Shown piece by piece: positions 58,383 to 64,000 of a stretch of 64,000 nucleotides of DNA; within the stretch, counting starts at the first letter, position 1; every line of letters starts with the position of its first letter. The stretch is from Chara braunii (Eukaryota; Streptophyta; Charophyceae; Charales; Characeae): assembly GCA_003427395.1 (NCBI GenBank), contig BFEA01000036.1:682610-746609 (forward strand). The letters are read 5' to 3'. Position numbers and translations under genes: made by a program. The notes below the pieces were generated by a model. The model saw only the letters and a program-made list of their open reading frames with translations, did not search any database and was not told the origin of the DNA.

Positions 58383-61300
58383 GCGTGAAGGCGAAGCCGG
58401 TACCTGTTCTGATCACTCACGAGGAGGAAGTCTATTATCGTGAGGAGCGTGAGTGGATTAGAGAAATGAAAGAGAGAGGTGAAAAAGGGCCTTGTCAGTT
58501 AACCAAAGAAAGAGTGGAAAGTATGATTATTGGGGAGGAGGACCTCCTTACTGAGCAGGAAAAAGGGTATATCATCGATATATTAAGGGAGGAACATCTC
58601 TCCTATGCGTTTGATGATGATGAGCGAGGAAGGCTGGATGTCGATAAAATCCCGATGATCAGAGTTCATACTATACCACACGAGCCATAGAATGTAAAAG
58701 GGCCACGTTATCCGAATCCGGAGGATCACCGCTAGGTGGTCGCGTATCTCGATGGAAAGATCCGGACAAAGGTTGCAGATTATTCTTATGGGCCATATGC
58801 ATCTCCATGGTTCTGTTTCCTCAAACCGAATGGTACTCTGCGATAGATTCAGGACCTTTAGAAGCAAAATTCGGTGACAGTGCGAGATGCACGTGGACTT
58901 CCACATGCAGACCTACTATCGGAGTCTTGTGAAAGGGGGTCTATCATCACCCTCATTGATTTATATTCCGGGTATGATCAATTTTCCATTTACACTGCGG
59001 ATCGGCCCAAAATGGCGATGCATAGTCCTCATGGATTGATCCATATGTGTGTGGCGCCGCAGGGGTAGACGAATGCAGTTGCCATTGTTCAGAGATATAT
59101 GATGAGGGTAATGCAACCTTATTGTCCTGACATAACTTCGCCGTACATTGACGACTTGGCTATTCGAGAGCCTCGAACAAAAGACCTGACGGAGGTGTTG
59201 CGGGGCATTCGCCGCTTTGTATGGGAGCACATCAATGATGTGGTGAAAATCCTTAAGAGATTGAAGGAGTTTAATCTCACAGCTAGTGGGATTAAGTCTC
59301 GACATTGTATGAAGAGAGCAATGATCTTGGGATTCCTTTGCGACGAGAAAGGTCGCTGGCCGGATGCGAAGAAGACTAATAAGATCTTGGAATGACCGAC
59401 CCCTTTCAAGTCGATCACAGACGTGCGAAGTTTCATCGGAACCTGTGGATTTTGACGCATCTTTATCCGCAGGCTTGCCGCCAGAGTGGAGCGCTTGCGA
59501 AAGCTTGTGCGCAAAGGTCAGAAGTGGGAATGGGGTCCGAAGCAACAAGAGGCCGTGGAGGATATAGAGGCTGAGTTTCGTGAGGGCGGATTGATCCTTG
59601 AAGTTCCCTTTTTCGATGATGATGAGAAACGTCCTTTTGTTATTGAGACCGATGCGGGGCCCACAACCCTAGGAGGGGTCTTAGTTCAGAAGGACGCTGA
59701 GGGGCAGGAAATGCCTCTCAGATTTGAAAGCAGGACTCTGAATGTTGTTGAGAGGAACTATTCCCAGTTCAAAAAGGAAACTTTGACCGTGCTTCACTGC
59801 TTCCGCATCTTTCGGAATTATGTGTTTGGGGGACGCTTCATCATGCGGGTAGATCCAACTCCTTCGGCTCAATCCTTAAGGACTTATTCACCTGTTGATC
59901 CCACCATTGCACGATGGTTGACTTATATTTGGATGTTCGACTTTGGAATCGAACGGTTTTCGGGGAGTCAGAATCGCGTTGATGGGCTAAGTCGGGTTGA
60001 ATGGGATCCGGAATCGGATCAGGCAGAAGAATCAGTTCCGGTCGATGCCTTTCTGAAGGAAGAGGAGTCGAGATTGAGTATTAACACTCTTGCCTACCTG
60101 ACTGATGCAGCCACTTGGCATGGGAAATCGATATGGAATGCTCCTACCTTTCACGAGGTACGTCCAGAACTCGTGGTGGAGGAACCTTTCATTGAGGAGG
60201 ATCCATGGGGTGAGCAGACCGCAGAGGAAATGATGAGGCTAGCTTTGACCGATGACATCGACCTTATGCTTGATCCGCTAACAATTGAACAAGGTCATAC
60301 GCAGGCTGACAACGCTTTCGAGACCGTTGGAATGATGTCGTATATCATGAACTTGTTGGTTCATGAGGATCGCCTGAGGTTAATGAATGCGGAAGAAGGA
60401 AGCAGTGAGGTCAAAGAAGCGTTTAAGGAAAAGGAGTACGAGGGGGAGTATAAGGAGATAGGCATGTGGTTGAATGGGGAATTGGACGAAAGCGAGGTTG
60501 ATCCGGTTGTGCGGGAAAAGAGCAAAGGATTTGTTGTTCGTGATGGTCATATCTTTAAGAAAGATGCCGATTGTGTCCCCAAGAGGGTGGTATGCGGAAC
60601 CTTTCGACAGTTGGATGTGATCGCTGCCTTGCATGATGGGGTAGCCGGCGGGCACAGGTCTGCGCGGGTAACTCTGAACAAGATCCAACGTCTCTATTTC
60701 TGGGAAGGGATAAGCAAGATGGTGATTGACTTTTGTAAATCTTGTTTCCCTTGTCAACAGAGGTCTAATATCCGCTACCTTGAGCCCCTAAATCCACGTT
60801 ATGTGGCAGAACCAGGTGCGGTGGTGCATTTGGATCTTCTGGTAATGCCACCTGGTATAAATGGCTATAGGTATATCTTTGATGCACGAGACAATTTGAC
60901 TGGGTTCGTTGATGGTCGTGCCATTCGCGAGCGTACTGGGTCAGTCTTGGCGGAGTGCATTGAGGAATATTACTTCCGTTATCCATTTATTCAACAGATT
61001 GTTATGGATTGAGGAGGCGAGTTTCGAGCAAAGAAGGTGCAAACGCTTTTGAAGCGACTTGGGGTAAGTTTCAGTTATACGACGAGAGCGCATCCCCAGG
61101 CCAATGCACCCGTGGAACGAGGACATGCCACCTTGTCTAACTTGTTGGCGAAATGGTGCAAGCGGGAACCATCAAGATGACCAATTTATTTGAGGGCAAC
61201 CTTTTTCGTTGAGAATGTTACCATCAAGCGAACAACCAGGTACGCTCCCGTCACATTATGGTTTGGATGACATGCGACTTTTCCAATTGAAAGTTTTCTG

Positions 61301-61684
61301 ACCACTTGGCAAAAACAAGACGTGGAAACGAAACTCTCGACAGAAGAGTTGTTGCAATTGAGGGCAAGACAGATCATGGTAACTGAAAAGCGGATTGAGG
61401 ATGCGGCTCTCTCTACTTCCGAAAGCAGACAGGCTGACAAGGAAAAATGGAACAAGAGGCCACGTGTACGAAAAGAGCCGTTGAAAGTTGGAGACATCGT
61501 CTTGTTGTATGATATGTCGTTAGAAAAACAGTGGTCCAGAAAACTAGACAGTCGGTGGTTAGGGCCATATCGGATGACTAGGAAGACAGAACATGGGGCA
61601 TATGAAATAGAGGAGTTTGATGGATCTCGGAGTAGGAATTGGGTATCAGGTGCACATCTACGGAAGTTTATCCCAAGAGTTTAG
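58328..61684 (+). pseudogene. Element B pol: RT, RNase H, integrase (ten stops)
   Basis: RT has LIDLYSGYDQF and YIDD at 59144-59155. RNase H has ETDAGPTTLGG near 59644. The acidic linker spans about 60000-60540. The integrase has HDGVAGGHRS, CKSCFPCQ, HLDLLVMP, a catalytic-Asp segment ending at a stop (61010) and PVERGH near 61111. The C-terminal module (LGPYRMTRKTEHGAYEIEEF) ends at TAG 61682-61684. Stops: TAG 58688, 58733, 58844, 58859, 59066; TGA 59393, 59453, 61010, 61178, 61268. By comparison with element A, six lie at Trp codons, one at Gln and two or three at Arg. Confidence 0.9.
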
Positions 61685-63522
61685 TGAAAACTTTTAGAAA
61701 GGAAAGGGAGGTGAGGTAATTGGTGGCATCAATTTTGGTAACTTTCTTGCTTTCGTATTGTGGTCCAGTTGGTTCTGACTTTTGTCTTAGGCTAGCGAAG
61801 GGAATTATAAACTACTGATAAAAATAGTGAGATTGAAAGGTTATCAATGGGATTGTGATTCCTGTTGTTTTGTAATAATGGATTTGTGCCTTAGTGCCAC
61901 AGACAATTATAAGATGACTATGATATTTTTCTCACAATTGTCTCTATGCATAAGAGGTATTGCATACTGGTTGTAAAGTAAAAGAGTGATACCAAAGGAC
62001 TTTGTGATATTTTTATCATGATTGGATGTTCATTGCAAGAAGAATCTTGTGAAATAGCAGATGAATGTTTATATTGTTAAAGTATTCATCACATATGTGA
62101 ACGACTGAAAAGCCTGGAATTCCTATGAAACTCCGTGTATGTGGTTATGAATGTGAGATTTCTGTGAGTGCATGTCTAAGGAGATGATGTGTACTTGAAT
62201 CATATGCCTGGCCAGATTAACACATGTTATTCGTCGGACATGTGATTCAATTGCTTGCCATGCCTTATGACTTGGTATTGTTTCGACTGTCATGCAATGA
62301 GGAATCCTAATGTTATGAGCCCCGTAGACGGTGGTGAGGCATGCGTCGGAACTTTGTTACTGGTCCATAGCGGGATGTTGTCATCTCTCCTTTCGAGGAA
62401 AATGACCACACTATCGTCGAAAGGGAGGAAGGTGGTAATATGTTTGTTGGAACCTTGCTGGAGAGGGTGGCGATTACTGCTCGCCATGAGAAAAAGATTG
62501 ATCACCTTTTGTTTTGTGGCGAATGGGGTCGCCTCAACTTTATGGTCGGGTCTGATCAGCTTAGGTCATAAGGGAGGGGTAGTTCAAGCTTGCAAGTAGG
62601 GTACTAACAAATGTATGACACTGGAATCGGAGGGAAAGTGGTGAGGCTCAAGTCTAAAGCGGGGCTTGACGTCGAGATGTTATTCTCTATGGATTACACC
62701 ACTCCTCGGCGCATTCACAATACATGTGGGAGATAAATCGTGCATGACAATTAAGTTGGAGTGGGAATTAGCCGGACTGGACAAGGACTTTTGAAGAGGG
62801 TGATTTCTCTCTGGGATGGTGCCGCCACATGCTGTAGTATAGTGTGAGTACCCTTGTGTTTAGTGGGGAGCCCGGGTTAAAACTCCTGGTAGCGAGAGAC
62901 GTGCTGAGGTGTTAGGAATGCACCCCCACGAACATGGGAGGCCCAGGTTAAATTCCTGGCAGTATGTGATGTATGACGAAAGACCCGCAGAGGGTTAAGC
63001 CTGACGAGACCTAGACAGGGGGTTATAGCCTGAAGAGAGTCCCATCAGGGGGATAAGCTTGACCAATCTACGAGAGACAAAAAGAAAGATGAGTGGCCGT
63101 CAGTGAGATGATGCTGGGATCATTCTTCTAAAAGGCTCTTGTAACTCCTCAGGCTGGGTAACACCGGTGGTGGATTCCAGATTCCGGGGAAAGGCCTGTC
63201 AGAGGTTATTTCTGACCCCATTCCAACTCGTGACTGAATGAAAGTGCTTTCGAAGGAAGGTTCAAAAGAATTATTAAAGGCTTGAAAGTAAGCCCTTCTC
63301 GTTGACGGTAATGAAGTATGCACAGAGCATTTCATAAGAAGAGTATCCAGAAGGTTAGGCAAGGAAAGAAAGATGAACGACGGAAACATCGCTCATCACG
63401 TATAAGTATGCAAAATCTGGGTTAATTCCAGAGGTATTATGACTATGTAATATATTTGGTGAGGTCTTATAAAAACTTCCCTTTGTATTGCCTTATGGTA
63501 AGCGATGGGGACGTCGCTTAAT
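61685..63522 (+). other. Element B non-coding 3' region
   Basis: A purine tract (AGAAAGGAAAGGGAGG) lies at about 61695-61711. Two copies of a small hairpin, GAGCCCGGGTTAAAACTCCTGG and CCAGGTTAAATTCCTGG, are near 62865-62960. The element A-like block AAGCGATGGGGACGTCGC lies at 63501-63518. A 114-codon frame at 62255 has no domain and is not accepted as a gene. Confidence 0.5.
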
Positions 63523-63536
63523 GGGGGCGGGGAAGG
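63523..63536 (+). promoter_or_regulatory. Polypurine tract of element B
   Basis: GGGGGCGGGGAAGG, then one C, sits immediately before the LTR start TGTCGGG. This is the expected plus-strand primer position. The corresponding tract of element A (GAGGTTTGGGATAC) has lost purines. Confidence 0.65.
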
Positions 63537-63537
63537 C

Positions 63538-64000
63538 TGTCGGGACAGAAACCCTTACAAGGGTTTCTGCCTGGGTTTTTCAAGGTCAGACACTGCCCGA
63601 CCCTTGCTTGGATTGAAAGACTTGATGAGATTGACGTTGCCAAAGGTTATTCAGCCCAACCCAATAACTAAGAAACCTAAAGCCTGGCGTCGTTCACGCG
63701 TGACATCATTGACGTTCGTTCGAAACAGCGGGAGTCGGCAGTGCGGCCTGTCGTCCATGGTTTCCGATTGGGCCGCGGTGGTGCGCGGTCATGAAAAGAC
63801 TAAAGTTAGACCTATTTTACCCAAAAATAATGTCGCGCGGCTGCTATTCAGGGCCTAAGCGGGCTAAAAAGGAGTCGTTGCGACGAGGATGGGACGCAGC
63901 GTGAGGGACAGTTAGTTTTAGGGCCCGCATGACTTTTGCGCCAAGGATCGGGGGTGATGGCGTTGGGGCCGGCTGGGTCGGGTAGCCGTTAAGGCCGTCG
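63538..64000 (+). repeat. 3' LTR of element B (start only)
   Basis: It starts TGTCGGGACAG and follows 50519-50990 at about 95% identity by eye, including ACGCGTGAC and GGGCCGCGGTGGTGCGCGGT blocks. It lacks an 11-bp stretch near 50830. It is cut by the window end. Confidence 0.9.

Larger units (their letters stand above)
50519..64000 (+). mobile_element. Ty3-type LTR retrotransposon B (Athila/Tat-like), 3' LTR continues past window
   Basis: Order: 5' LTR (50519-55356), PBS, gag-pro, pol in the -1 frame, long 3' non-coding region, polypurine tract, 3' LTR start at 63538. The 5' and 3' LTR starts are about 95% identical by eye over 460 bp, with an 11-bp indel, consistent with an old insertion. 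At least ten stops interrupt pol and five interrupt gag-pro. Related to element A, but without the second Gag-like ORF. Confidence 0.85.

Noticed and set aside
58688-61270. Reassignment of TAG/TGA to Trp or another amino acid
   Set aside because: The same codons close other frames properly, TAA is also among the stops, and unrelated elements carry ordinary frameshifts. Point-mutation decay explains the pattern.
62255-62599. 114-codon ORF in element B's 3' region as an env-like or second Gag gene
   Set aside because: It has no domain, no similarity to 5784-7553, no zinc knuckle and weak start context.

Overview
The window is eukaryotic nuclear DNA made almost entirely of decayed transposable elements, microsatellites and satellites. 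No intact host gene can be defended. A streptophyte (plant-lineage) source is likely. The primer-binding site at 55359-55376 is the complement of the plant tRNA-Asp 3' end, the two main retrotransposon copies look Athila/Tat-like, and GT..AG splice signals are present. The mixture of Ty3 elements, a Plavaka/KDZ-type DNA transposon and huge simple repeats would suit a charophyte alga such as Chara, but that name is an inference. Three N gaps, clusters of single N bases and an untrimmed sequencing adapter show a short-read draft assembly.

Layout. 1-9153: body of Ty3 element A (glycine-rich tail of Gag with zinc knuckle, protease, RT, RNase H, integrase), followed by a second Gag-like ORF in the env position. 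9154 onward: start of its 3' LTR. 10-13 kb: degenerate repeats. 13.4-19.4 kb: compound array whose units each carry a TTA microsatellite. 20.1-21.0 kb: 162-bp satellite. 22.25-22.56 kb: LTR-end fragment. 23.6-30.3 kb: chromodomain Ty3 element (chromovirus) with many frameshifts and an assembly artefact. 32.0-34.6 kb: 3'-truncated LINE. 35.1-35.7 kb: LTR fragment. 37-46 kb, minus strand: Plavaka/KDZ-like transposon with zinc-finger DDE transposase and a Ulp1 (C48) protease, bordered by 73-bp palindromic modules set in microsatellites. 46.0-47.5 kb, minus strand: a 484-codon unknown ORF between inverted copies of those modules. 48.8-50.1 kb: 10-bp-period satellite. 50519-64000: Ty3 element B (5' LTR about 4.8 kb, PBS, gag-pro, pol, long 3' region, polypurine tract, start of 3' LTR).

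How the parts work together. Elements A and B share one plan: gag and protease in one frame, RT-RNase H-integrase in the -1 frame. They meet at a T TTT TTA heptamer in A, degenerate in B, with the same residues encoded across the junction in the -1 frame. This is the best candidate for a real and unusual mechanism here. Other shared LTR features are an inverted repeat a few bases inside the LTR start, and a long hairpin about 30 nt downstream of a TATA box. All coding regions of A and B carry stops. Most of the stops sit at Trp, Arg or Gln codons, as expected from C-to-T decay of silenced, methylated copies.
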